From positions 11,654,501-11,718,500 of the forward strand of contig NC_087090.1 of assembly GCF_963855985.1 (NCBI RefSeq): DNA of 64,000 bases, written 5' to 3'. Position numbers and translations under genes: made by a program. Below are positions 53,019-63,900 of the stretch, piece after piece. Each line of letters begins with the position of its first letter. Positions within the stretch are counted from its first letter, which is position 1. The notes beneath the pieces are model-generated. The model was not told where the DNA came from, ran no database searches, and saw only the letters and a list, made by a program, of their open reading frames with translations. The DNA comes from Ostrinia nubilalis. Lineage: Eukaryota > Arthropoda > Insecta > Lepidoptera > Crambidae.

Positions 53019-53282
53019 TTATGAATGAGTCTTCATACTTCCTATATTCTCCACCAATTGATGGTTGAGGTCTTCTAATTTTTTGTTTAGTTCAGTAACT
53101 TTTACAGAATCTTCCTCCAGCTGTTTGAAATTATAGTGGCACTCTTGAGCATTTTGTAATATCACGTCTTCATTTGCCAATTTTATTGGCTTTGATGAGT
53201 CAACGATATCAGTATTTGACAAATCTTCTAATATATGTTGTGCTTTAGGTAAACTGGGGATAGAATACTTATTGAAATCCAT
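53019..53282 (-). CDS. Small coiled-coil protein, 87 aa, possibly BORCS7-like
   Basis: Single-exon frame with a strong start context (GAAAATGG at 53282) and an 87-residue product. An upstream in-frame ATG at 53309 has a weaker context. The second half is a probable coiled coil (NFKQLEEDSVKVTELNKKLE). Residues ~38-50, with KLANEDVILQ, recall subunit 7 of the BORC lysosome-positioning complex in length and layout, but this is a weak recollection and not an assignment. The foldback element at 51541-52990 begins 19 bp past the stop codon (its target duplication starts at 52999), so the 3' UTR and poly(A) signal must come from transposon sequence; an AATAAA is present at about 52890-52898 on this strand. 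A partner exon upstream cannot be excluded. Confidence 0.55.
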   Translation of the reverse strand: MDFNKYSIPSLPKAQHILEDLSNTDIVDSSKPIKLANEDVILQNAQECHYNFKQLEEDSVKVTELNKKLEDLNHQLVENIGSMKTHS

Positions 53283-53560
53283 TTTCCTTGCGGTTTTATT
53301 TTTATTCACCGAATTTACAGAATATTTTTACTGCTAGCTAGGTATTTTTAATGACATTGACACTTGACAGATTTGACATAACTTCACCACAGAGTGTCAC
53401 AGCCCCATTCCGAATTTAGCCAAAACAATTTTTGACTCTATCACAAGAGTAAATGTTCCTGAAGCGTGAAGCATTTAAGAAAAAGTAGCTTTCTGTCAGC
53501 TTTTACGTAATGGCACCGTTGCACTCCGTTTACGTTTCAGCTTCGCGCAACCGGGGCCCA

Positions 53561-53727
53561 GAGCCCCGATTACGGTAATTTTTAACGTCAACAATCCAGA
53601 CACGCTTCTCGATTCTGCGATACGATTGGTCGTTCAACAGCGTACGTCAGCTGTTTTGACCAATCGTATCGCAGAATCAGAAACGCGTCTGGATTGTAGA
53701 CGTTAAAAGTTACCGTAATCGGGGCTC
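53561..53727. mobile_element. Hairpin MITE, second copy, 167 bp
   Basis: Starts GAGCCCCGATTACGG and ends CCGTAATCGGGGCTC. Apart from a few bases near the right end it is the same as the copy at 43552-43714, so the family has moved recently. Confidence 0.9.
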
Positions 53728-53728
53728 T

Positions 53729-53837
53729 GAGTTACGATTACGGTAATTTTTAACGTCTTGTATGATTGATTGAAATCTTCAGATTGGATGAAGCGCGTCT
53801 GGATTGGAGACGTTAAAAATGACCGTAATCGGGGCTC
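53729..53837. mobile_element. Shortened relative of the GAGCCCC MITE, 109 bp
   Basis: Shares the terminal parts (GATTACGGTAATTTTTAACG and CCGTAATCGGGGCTC) and GCGTCTGGATTG, but has a different centre. It directly abuts the full copy. Confidence 0.75.
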
Positions 53838-54219
53838 TGGGCTAGCGCTAGCCGCCATTTTAGAAAAAACTACTGGCGTTTAAATCGGAACGTGGCTAAA
53901 ATAACGCAGTGCCGAACCAAAACTTAAATTGTTAAAAAATATCTCGATTTTTTTTAATAATTCGAGTGGCAAAGGCATCCCAACAAAATCTTATTGGTGA
54001 TTTTGTTTAAAAATATTTTTGTTTTTATCAAAAATACACTTTGAAACACAGATATAGATATACATAGATAACGCAAGTAACACGATCTGTATTAAAACCA
54101 AGCGTGCCGACTTTTTAATACCTACTGTGACGTCACAGCCAACATTTAGTGACGGGAAATCGTAATCGATTCAAAGATGCCGATGTCGCCGTTGCCCCAA
54201 CGCACCGCTACGATCACAG
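53838..54219. other. Non-coding stretch, no gene seen
   Basis: No exon or bounded repeat is recognised. Confidence 0.5.
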
Positions 54220-55105
54220 AAATCGATTATCTGACAGACGAATGAGATACACAGACGAATGAGATATACAGACGAATGATATTAAACGGAATGTTTAAAT
54301 AGATAATATTTTCATTGAATTTTAAATAAAAATGTATAATTCTAAAACAGATTGCTTATTATAATACATCGTTGCTGCGCGGGCATTTTTCGAGCCGCCA
54401 GTGTTGTCACACATAATTATTTTTTTTGTATCATTAATTTCTGAGTTACTTTCGCATTTATAATATCAATACCTATAATATATTATATATGTATAATATT
54501 ATATGTATCCTAATCCTAACTATATCCTAACTTTATATAATATGTATATGTATAATATATATAATAATATTATAAATGCGAAAGCAACTGTCTGTCTGTT
54601 ACTCTTTTACGCCAAAACTACTGAACGGATTTGTATGAAATTTGGTATACAGATGGTCTAGACCTTGAGAAAGGACATAGGCTACTTTTTATTGCGAAAA
54701 TTCCACGCGGACGAAGTCGCGAGTAACAGCTAGTATTTTATACGTTATTAATAAAAATATTGTTACTCATTAAACCTATTCACTAACCACATCATCATTG
54801 TCAATCCGTTTTAATATGTATAGTGGGGCTTGCCGTTTTTCTAACAATAAGGGTAAATAAAACAGGTACTTTCAAAATGAATTGAACAAATGGTACTATG
54901 TTTAGTCGGAAACCAGTCTTTCCGTCCCGTAGCCGCGATCCATTTTTCTTTTAATATTGCATCTTGTGGGAAACTAGGAAAAAAAGACATATAAATAAAT
55001 ACTACAAATACACATTAATTAGAATGTTTATTTATATATGAGAGTTATTTTTTAATAATAATTAGTATCATTCGTCTGTCCGATATCGATAAGAATCGAT
55101 TATTG
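54220..55105. repeat. Region bounded by inverted ACAGACGAATGA motifs
   Basis: On the left, AATCGATTATC is followed by three tandem copies of ACAGACGAATGAGATA (54233, 54251, 54268; 17-18-nt period). On the right, TCATTCGTCTGTC (55068-55080) is followed by an inverted ATCGATT. A further direct copy is at 55144. Possibly an old transposon with repeat ends. AT-rich simple sequence fills about 54470-54560. Confidence 0.45.
54563..54734 (+). mobile_element. Helitron-like element (Lep1 type), 172 bp
   Basis: Begins AATATTATAAATGCGAAAG, carries CTACTGAACGGATTT and GGACATAGGCTACTTTTTAT, and ends GACGAAGTCGCG...CAGCTAGT. This is the standard layout of short non-autonomous lepidopteran Helitrons, which end in CTAGT. 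Confidence 0.8.
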
Positions 55106-55791
55106 ATTAAAGTAGTAGAACGAACAACACTAGTAGCAAAATTTGACAGACGAATGAGAAGTTGCGTGTACCACGAAGTCGAAGCGATGCGCGACAGTGG
55201 CGCTTGTCCGTTATACATCGCCTCTTAACACATAACGTCAGATCAAACGCTCAAAACAAACCCGGCAATGTATCGTAAAAAAATTTTTGAATGGTAAGTT
55301 ATAGGTTTTTAGGTACATTCTTGAAACCAACGCTTGGAATACTTAAAAAAATGTTATAAAATGAATTAACACTTAATATAATATTAAAATAACTTACCCG
55401 TGATAGGAAATATGTCCTTGCCTTTGGGAGCTCGAAGTTTTTGGCTTATTGCAATTAATTATCACACATTGAGGCATTTTTGTAGTTTTCGCGGCCGTCC
55501 GCATGCAACAACAGACGCGCGTGGACTGTAAGCAGCGGCAGCTCCTTCCGATGATTTATCGGGATCGGGACACGCAAAGTAGGTGCATTCGCGTTATCTA
55601 GGTATATCTATATCTGTGCTTTGAAAGTTTGGGACTTGTACCCTTGTATGTACCACACCCTTGTACTGTTGAAATTGCTGTTTTTTTCTTCTTCAATATT
55701 CGCTAGCCTAAAATGACTATAATGCAATAGCTATGCTGCCCTTTATTTTGTTTTTGTAACATCTCAAGACTTCTTCATCTATTTTGCGTAT
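55106..55791. other. Non-coding stretch, no gene seen
   Basis: No exon is supported. A short CpG-rich piece lies near 55490-55570. Confidence 0.5.
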
Positions 55792-57177
55792 TAGTCCAGT
55801 CAATGAATGCCTTAACGACGGTGTAGAGAGAAATCCGTGGAACACAATTTCTGACCTCGGGACTTTATTTAGCCTAGTTAGGTGGTGAACATAGCAAAAG
55901 TCCCCGCCCTTAGCCCTTGAGCCGGCAGGGAGAGGGGGGTTTAAAGGTACCACTTTTCGGTTTTTCGCTTAATCCTCGGAAACTAGGCGTCCTAGTGACA
56001 TTACTACTATGAACCAAAAAAAGCTTATTCAATTTGCTACAGGCGAGACCGTAAAGTTTTTCTATATCTTGTATAGTTTTTGCGGCATCTGCTCTAGAAG
56101 GTCTGTAAAATTGAAAATTTAATTTTTGTCTTACATGTTCCTATCAGGAGAAAATCGACTAAATCAACATTGAGCAAACACTATAGACATGCGGGAGCAT
56201 GTTAAGTCTAGTTCCAGGGAGGGGACTGCATCGTGCGTATATTTATACGAACCAATTGGAGCCACTTTTGACTCCTCATCATTCAAAAACTAATGTGCAT
56301 TAACTCTTCAAATTTGGCTCATGTATTGAGACTTGCAAGATATACATCAGCTTTAAATTTCATAAATATACCTCAAACGGTTATTTAGGTATTGACGTTC
56401 AAAAATCGACATTTAGAACACTAAAATCTATCTATCACCTGTGAAATGTTAAAATTTACTGGTTTTTTATTTGTTCCTTTGTATTTACATAACTACCTTT
56501 CTGGATGCCAAATTTGAACCTTCGAGGTCATCTGGAAGTGGTTAGAATTTGGTATATAGGTCAGACATGTAGATTTTTGGACGTCAATACCTAAAGAACC
56601 GTTTGAGGCATATTTATGAAATTTCAAGCTGATGTATATCTTGCAAGTCTCAACACATGAGCCAAATTTGAAGTGTTAATGCACAGTAGTTTTTGAGTGA
56701 TGAGGAGTCAATAGTGGCTCAAAGTGGTTCGTCTAAATATACGCACGGTGCAGTCCCCTCCCTGGAACTAGGCTTAACATGCTCCCGCATGTCTATAGTG
56801 TTTGCTCAATGTTGATTTAGTCGATTTTCTCCTGATAGGAACATGTAAGACAAAAATTAAATTTCCAATTTTACAGACCTTCTAGAGCAGATGCCGCAAA
56901 AACTATACAAGATATAGAAAAACTTGACGGTCTCGCCTGTAGCAAATTGAATAAGCTTTTTTTGGTTCATAGTAGTCATGTCACTAGGAGGCATAGTTTC
57001 CGAGGATTAAGCGAAAAACCGAAAAGTGGTACCTTTAAACCCCCCTCTCCCTGCCGGCTCAAGGGCTAAGGGCGGGGACTTTTGCTATGTTCACCTCCTA
57101 ACTAGTCTAAATAAAGTCCTGAAGTCAGAAATTGTGTTCTACAGTTTTCCATCTATAATGCTTTATTGACTGGACTA
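55792..57177. mobile_element. Foldback element, 1386 bp
   Basis: Arms of roughly 600-650 bp (55792-~56410 and ~56565-57177) are inverted near copies around a spacer of about 150 bp. Examples are AAAAGTCCCCGCCCTTAGCC against GGCTAAGGGCGGGGACTTTT, and GACATGCGGGAGCATGTTAA against its complement. The ends are TAGTCCAGTCAAT and ATTGACTGGACTA, with TAT on both outer sides. The outermost bases match the foldback element at 42489-44047 but the arms do not. No transposase. Confidence 0.9.
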
Positions 57178-57206
57178 TATTGCTTGCAAATTTTTAATGA
57201 TTTTAT

Positions 57207-57234
57207 AACTCAGATCATAGATATGATCTGAGTT
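57207..57234. repeat. Hairpin with 13-bp perfect arms
   Basis: AACTCAGATCATA and TATGATCTGAGTT are separated by GA. It lies 30 bp outside the foldback element and may be a remnant of another repeat. Confidence 0.8.
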
Positions 57235-57837
57235 TTATAATGTTTAACAAAGCTGGCCTGAAATGGCGCCCGTTTTCAAAACTGAATGTTTTATCACGGT
57301 TATAATACAATATTACCTTAGTAACTTTAATGTTACCCGTCTCAAATTGAGACTCTCAATAGCTTCTCACAAAAGTTTCAAACAACTTAGATCCTTAAAA
57401 AATCGCAAAAATGATTGTCAACTTCACTAAACGTAGGTAACTCTACGAGAACCTAGTAGGTTTTATAACACGTTTTTAAAGTAATTTCACTAAAATCAAT
57501 AAATCTATGATTAGAACTTAGTAGATGATAACCTTGGGATATACTTACCTACTTAGGCAGCAGTTCACAATAACAATCGCATTGTCCATCTAGCTAGGTA
57601 ATTAAAAAAATCAAAGTTAGGTCCTAATTCCCGAAATGCTGGCTACTAAATTATAGTCTAAGACCCGGTTTCTGAATAATGTGATTTTTAGATTGAGCGT
57701 GCTCATTTGGGGTACCAAAGTACCAAATAGGTATACAGGAACTTTATTTATAAGCATGAAAAGTTCATAATTTATATTAGACCGGTACTAACAGTTGATT
57801 GAACACGGTCTAGCCAAAAATCTTTTTTGAGAAAACA

Positions 57838-57897
57838 AACCTGCCTTAAAAAACGGGTCTAAGTAGGTCCTACTTAGACCAGTTTTTAAGGCAGGTT
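57838..57897. repeat. 60-bp near-perfect palindrome
   Basis: AACCTGCCTTAAAAAAC...GGTCTAAGTAGG is followed at once by its inverted copy (CCTACTTAGACC...GTTTTTAAGGCAGGTT), with only a small mismatch in the A-run and a 1-nt centre. No target duplication is obvious. Confidence 0.85.
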
Positions 57898-58891
57898 AAG
57901 TCTTAAGTTTTATATTGTAGGCATTTATAACAAAAGTAAAACAACAGACATTGATCTGACGCAGCGTAGTCCGTAGTTATTTAGGTGGATGGTTTGCGGT
58001 TTCCTGCGCCGACCGCGACACCATCGGCCAGTTTCACAAACTCGTGTTGTGCTCGTTTAAATATAACATTGGTAGGTACTTACTATAAACCTTTCTTTAT
58101 CATACCAAGTCGTGTAAAAAGCGTACAATTTTACAGTAAGCAGTTAGCCATTCGTTATGTAAGATGATTCCGTGTTTCGCAGGGTAGGAGGTAGGTAGGC
58201 GTGAACCCGAGGGTTGAGGTTTGAAAATTACATACCTACTTAGTAGGTATCTATTTAAAGGAGACGCACAAATTTTGACGACAAACAACTTGAAGGCAGT
58301 CCATGTGACTGAAGACCTCACCTGGGTACAGGTTTATCCCCCTAAGACGTGGCAAATTGGGATAATTATAATTTCGAAAGGCCTTCGCTCCACACCGTTT
58401 ATTTCTATGGAGTAGGTACCTACTTCGCTCCGTGAAGGGATTCGATTTTCTGAGCGATCCAAAAGCTCCACTTTTCTAGTGGCAATAAGTATGTAATGTC
58501 CAGCTGTCATAATTTTTTACTTCATTTACAACCTTAAAAACTTATGTTCAAATACAATTATTTAGGTATGTAGAGTAAATACCCTTTCCCTAAATCTTAA
58601 TACTCGTAGGCATCGTCTTTTAACCGACTACAAAAAGGACACAATTGAATTAATATTACTTAAATTATTTCTAAGCAGGAACACTTATTATCACCTAAGA
58701 TAATATCAAGTGAAGGATAGTTGATACTTGTCGCACGTGTGGTCTCCAATCTAGTCATTTTCCATACGACTGACAACCTACTAACAGTACCAACAGGCAT
58801 CGGGTTACATTATAATATCAATATCGTTTCACTTTTAGGGATCGTTCATTAAGCCAGTGAATGGCATGTAATTTTTTATGTTTATGTTTAT

Positions 58892-59112
58892 ACTAGCTGT
58901 GGCCGCGACTTCGTACGCGTGAAAACCCGTTTTCGCAACATTTTTCATTGTTGCTCTGCTCCTATTGATCGTAGCGTGATGTTGTATAGCCTATAGCCTT
59001 CTTCGATAAATAGGTAGGCTATCTAACACTGAAAGAATTTTTCAAATCGGACCAGTAGTAGGGAGATTAGCGCGTTCAAGTAAACAAACTCTTCAGCTTT
59101 ATAATATTAGTA
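58892..59112 (-). mobile_element. Helitron-like element (Lep1 type), minus strand
   Basis: On the minus strand it begins near TACTAATATTATAAAGCTG, carries GGTCCGATTTGAAAAATTC and TTTCAGTGTTAGATAGCC, and ends ACGAAGTCGCGG...CAGCTAGT. It matches the Lep1-type non-autonomous Helitron layout. Confidence 0.85.
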
Positions 59113-59774
59113 TGTATTGATATAGATAAGCGGCTTGCTTACAATTTAACATCTGTTATAACTACATGATGCAATGACTTTTTGGAACTTCTAAACCTTA
59201 GATATAAGATTTGGGTAAGTGTATTTTTTTATCTTTCTATTGTTGATTTTGTATACTGTTTTGATTCTCATAGATAGATGTGTGTTAGCTGTAGATCGAT
59301 AGCACAGAATAAGTAATAGTATCAAGTTAGGTAATAACTTAATAAGTAGTAGGTAGTCAGTCTCACTGAGAGTGAGAAATCCAAATTTTAATTTAAATAC
59401 ACAAAACTGCGAGAGGAGAATGTCACATAAAATATTTTGTTGCTTTGTACGGGCCAGCGGTGATGACATCCAAGCCACATGATTGAGGGCGAAGCTCTAA
59501 TGAGTTTTTTGATTTACGTCGGCAATAGCTCGCCAGTCGCCAGGGCCATGCCCGCTTGTCCAAACCGCGAGCTTACCGCAACGGTCTCCGGCTAACGTTC
59601 GACGTTCAAAACCACAACATTTTCTTCGCTGCGATGCCCGCATATTATATAATAAAACGTATTTCCAAATAAAAAATACCACGCTGAACGCTGTCTCGGG
59701 CTGTAAGAAAGTTGTCGGCTTGATTGTTGTGGCATCCAAATATTTTTGTTATAATAATATTTTAAGCAATAACA
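59113..59774. other. Non-coding stretch, no gene seen
   Basis: An 80-codon minus-strand frame at 59497-59739 shows no domain I recognise. Nothing else is supported. Confidence 0.45.
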
Positions 59775-60143
59775 TAGGGGAGACCGGGTACAATAGTACC
59801 ACGGGTCAATAGTACCATCGGCGATATTTCTTCATACAAGCGACGTTAGATTGTGTGCATAGCGTCAGAATATGCGCTTTTTGTGTTTCCATCCGCTCAC
59901 CAGTCGGCGGCGCTTGTGCTGAGAAACAAAGGTGTACAGGAAGGATTTTTGTTTTTTGCCCAGCCGCAGTAAGTTTTTATGTCGAATATATGAGCCCATA
60001 AGTTGCCTAATATGCTATTTGTTACCAAAGTATTGTTGTCAATAGTTTATCCAGGCTCTAAACTTTGTATCGACAGCGAATTATTGGCATTCACTGTGAA
60101 AATGACTGAATTTTAGGTGAAGTTCTCTTGACTACCTACTTGG

Positions 60144-61203
60144 CATAGCTGGGCATTAACTCGTTAATCCGTTAATCGTTAATTAACGAAGTTAACATTT
60201 CTATTAACGGATTAACTTTTAAGTTAACTTTAAAAAATGTTAACGGACTCGTTAACTTCCGTTAAATTATCCTAAGTCCGTTAATCGTTAATCCAGTACC
60301 TACTATTTACCAAAAAGATACAGAAGTAACGCTGAAAAACGCTAGAAAAACGCGTTCTGACAAGTACGTTCGGGCTTCCAGAACTTCCAGAACCCAAAAC
60401 AACAGTTTTTGTAACCAGATCACTAATGACACTTGTTAGTATGTGTGGAACAACTCTTGAAACTGAATTAAAGACCAATTTTCCTGAACCTATTGAACTG
60501 AAATTTGGTATACTTATGTAAGTACGATGACAATGCAATGTTATGGCACCATTGAGCTGGTCTGATGATGGAGTCATGAGGTGGCCATAGGAACTCCTAA
60601 ATGAAACGGCGGCATCGCATCGAATTTGGGTTCGTTAGATTTGTCTTTTCGAGCACTTTAGTACTAGATGATGTCCAGGGTCCTGATGATGGAGTCAGGA
60701 GGTGGCCATAGGAATTCCTAAACGAAACGGTGGAAACTTATCGAGTTTGAGTTTGCTGGATTTGTCTTTTCGAGCACTTTGGTGCTAAATTGTATTATAA
60801 TTGAACCAAGGCTCTGAGATTGAGATACTTACTACTAAAAAGTGAATAAAATTATAATAATTAAAAAACTTTTTTAAAAACAAGCTTTTATTCTGAAATG
60901 CAGTTGTACTAAAACGAAAAAAATCATTGTACTTATGCAAGGTTCAAATAATTTCGAAAGCTTGTAGCGCAAACATAAAAGAGGAATAAATTCCATGTGC
61001 GATACAAGCTTTCGAAATTATTTGAACCTTGCGCACAATTATTTTTTTCGTTTTATTATCATGTGTTAACGGATTAACGATTAACGTTAACTTGCGTTAA
61101 ATCTTGCGAAATGTAACGTTTTAACGTTTAACGAAGTTAATTTTTTTATTAACGGTTTAACGATTAACGAAGTTAACTATTTAATTAACGGTGCCCAGCT
61201 ATG
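60144..61203. mobile_element. hAT element, non-autonomous, 1060 bp
   Basis: The ends CATAGCTGGGCA and TGCCCAGCTATG are flanked by an exact 8-bp duplication CTACTTGG (60136-60143 and 61204-61211). Subterminal DNA is packed with GTTAATCGTTAAT-type words on both sides. The core (about 60520-61060) is the inverted relative of the core of the element at 1683-3967. An internal inverted repeat, TTCAAATAATTTCGAAAGCT against AGCTTTCGAAATTATTTGAA, lies at about 60943-61033. No transposase. Confidence 0.9.
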
Positions 61204-61533
61204 CTACTTGGAACAATTGTACCAGTCTCCATGGGGTCAATTGTAGCGGTACAATCAATCCCGTGGTACAATTAACCCCCGGAACCTTATTTTATACTTA
61301 CTACATAATATTTTAAATTGGTTTTAAAGTATCTATACTTATAATAAGATAAGTTATTATAAAACATTCACGTGGTTATTTTACATTTTTACAATTATAT
61401 TTTTACAATTACAGGCATACCTACCTACTGAAAATATAGTCTAGGCTCATTCATAGTTGCATGCATTAAGCATTAATTAGACACATAATTAATGTGTTTT
61501 ATTAAATAAGTAGATAAAAAGGTGATATAAGTA

Positions 61534-62618
61534 GGGTGCATCGTTGAACAGTGAACCGGCCTTTTTTCTAAATGCTCTAATTAGCTGGAAAATGAAGCTA
61601 GAAATGTCATTATGGTCTTATCAGTCAGGTAATTTAATAAAGTTTCTAATTTTTAGGCTTAAAATTAGCCTGAGCAATAAAAAGGTAACTTAAATTAGGT
61701 TTTTAAAAAAAATGAAATTTGGCTCACTGTGTACTACGGGTAGTTTTCACTGAACCACCCATATTTCAACAGTGAACCATAAAGTTAATTACGAGTAAAA
61801 ATTATGATTTTGGAAAATAAACAACATAATTTTAGATAATCAGCTTTTATTTTTACAACACAAAAATCAAATAGAAATAAAAATGATTATTTCAACAAAC
61901 AGTCTTCATAAAAAATCACAGAATCCAAAAATAACAACGAAACTCACACAAAACCCAAATGAAAAGAAAAATGCTTCTTTTAACAAAAATAACTAAACAT
62001 TGTCTAATAAAGCCTTTAAGTAATCAATAATCAACCTTTTTGGTGGTAAACAAACAGTCTTCATTTAAAAAATCACAGAAAACAAAAATAACACAAGACA
62101 CAATTGAAAAGAAAAATCCTTCTTTAAACAAAAATAACTTAAAATTGCCTCTTAAAGCCTTTAGGTAATTAATCAACCGTTTGGTGGTTAAATAAAAAAA
62201 CAGTCAACCGGTTCACTGTGTACTTTGAAAACCTGGTTCACTGTTCAAAACATACACTATTCTACTTATGAGTTCACAAACAATAAGAAGTACGCGGAAT
62301 GGTCATCACGGAATGTGCTCATTATACAGATAAAACTACAATAATTTTGATACCAAATAGATTTCGTACTTAATATAAATAGCAAAATATACAAAAATCG
62401 TAAAGCATAACTAAAAAAACTATCTTTTGTCGTCGAGAAACAAAGAATTCGCAGCCATACTTCACACCTTAGCCACAGTCGCCGGCGCACTACGGGAGAG
62501 GGTAAGGGCATCCACGAGACACGAAGTGACTCGTTCGGTGGAACTGGCAACGTCATACTTTTTGAAATATGGCGGTGGTTCAGCGTATCTGGTTGGTTCA
62601 CTGTTCGACTACCCACCC
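61534..62618. mobile_element. DNA transposon with repeated GGTTCACTGT motifs, 1085 bp
   Basis: The ends are GGGTG(4 nt)GTTGAACAGTGAACC and, inverted, GGTTCACTGTTCGAC(4 nt)CACCC, flanked by TA. Further GGTTCACTGT-type motifs lie inside at about 61720-61785 and 62210-62255. A 155-bp tandem duplication fills 61895-62195. No readable transposase. Confidence 0.7.
61895..62195. repeat. 155-bp tandem duplication
   Basis: Two diverged copies, each starting near 'caaacagtcttcat' (61896 and 62051) and containing 'gaaaagaaaaat' and 'aaagccttta'. It lies within the transposon at 61534-62618. Confidence 0.8.
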
Positions 62619-63163
62619 TACCTAAATGCCTACTTAAAATGTTTTAATATAGGTTTCTAAAACCCTTCTGAATATGTACATTTTAGCTTAATTCAGTAAG
62701 TAACTAAGTATTTGAACATTTTGTTTTAGATGCCTCGGCGTAGAGTCAAAAGTACGGATCGCGGATCAACGGATCTATTCCTTTATGAACAGGCTTATGT
62801 AAAAATCTTAAAAGGTCGAAGCAGTAGTAGGTATAAATAATCAGGGTCAATTGTACCAGGGGTCAATTGTACCCTCATACAAAAATAGATTTTTCAGTTT
62901 TGATATTTCTATCATTGTTATTATGCTTATTGTTGTTTCAGAAGCAATATCCGAGCCAAATAGATGGCATATTATGTAGAAACAGTTAGTTTATTCGTTT
63001 TTATGGAAGAAAAGTTATTGTGTTGTTTTTAAACTTATGTGTTGATTTTTCATACTTGTTCCTAAATATTTTCGATCTCAATTAATAAAGACTGATGATT
63101 GTAGGAGATTAAGAGAACAGAATACCAATAAAGGTGATGATTAGATAAACATAACTACTTTTA

Positions 63164-63900
63164 CGAGGGTGGTCTGAAAAGTTTCCGACCTCAACGTGAA
63201 GATGGCAGCACACATCAATTAAAGTCAGGGAATGTAATTGTGCATCTTTTGACAGGAACACTTCAAAGTTTCAGCCATTTTTGACGCGCGGTTTTTATTT
63301 GAAAGTCGTTTGAGTGAGTCGATGTGAGTATTTTTGTGAAAATGGAAAATATCGAGTATCGAGCTGTCATAAAATATTTGTTTTTGAAAGGGAATACCCC
63401 TACGCAAATCAAAGATGAGTTAGATTCTGTGTACGGGGACTCTTCACCGTCATTTACCACAGTAAAATTTTGGGCAGCCGAATTTAAACGTGGCCGTAAG
63501 AGCTTGGGAGATGATGAACGTTCGGGACGTCCAAAAACTGTTACTACTGACGATAACATCACTAAAGTTCACCAAATGGTGTTAGACGACCGCCGAATTA
63601 AAGTGAGAGAGATAGCAGAGGCAATGAAAATGTCCAAAGAACGTGTTTGTCACATATTAAATCAAGATTTAGGCATGAGAAAGCTGTCCGCGCGTTGGGT
63701 GCCGCGTTTGCTAACGTCAGACCAACGACGTGTTCGAATGAACATTTCCAATGCTCTGTTGGCGCAGTTTAGGCGCAATAAATCCGAGTTTTGGCGCCGA
63801 CTAATTACTGTAGATGAGACTATGTAGAAAAATAAAAATAAATTTTAAGAAAAAAAATCTTGTATCTATGTTAGGTCGGAAACTTTTCAGACCACCCTCG
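63164..63900 (+). mobile_element. mariner element, internally deleted, 737 bp
   Basis: Terminal inverted repeats of 28 bp, beginning CGAGGGTGGTCTGAAAAG at both ends, are flanked by TA (63162-63163 and 63901-63902). Full mariners are about 1.3 kb; the second half of the transposase gene is missing while both ends are intact. It could therefore be mobilised in trans by a related transposase. Confidence 0.95.
63342..63827 (+). pseudogene. mariner transposase, truncated to 161 aa
   Basis: The N-terminal half of a mariner (DD34D) transposase in one open frame. It has the paired-type helix-turn-helix region (residues ~1-110), the GRP motif at 62-64 between the two helix-turn-helix parts, WVPRLLT at 119-125, and VDET at 157-160, which contains the first catalytic Asp (158). 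The frame stops one residue later, so the other two catalytic Asp residues and about 180 residues are gone. The product could at most bind the terminal repeats. The break is an internal deletion of the element, not a series of point mutations. Confidence 0.9.

Larger units (their letters stand above)
57178..58891. other. Non-coding stretch with two hairpins
   Basis: No exon is supported. Two stem-loops are listed separately. A 14-bp palindrome AGTAGGTACCTACT lies at about 58412-58425. Confidence 0.5.

Noticed and set aside
59497..59739. 80-codon minus-strand frame
   Set aside because: No domain or splice context; it lies in a transposon-dense stretch.
62266..62660. Overlapping plus and minus frames near 62.4 kb
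   Set aside because: They lie across the right end of the GGTTCACTGT transposon and have no transposase motif.
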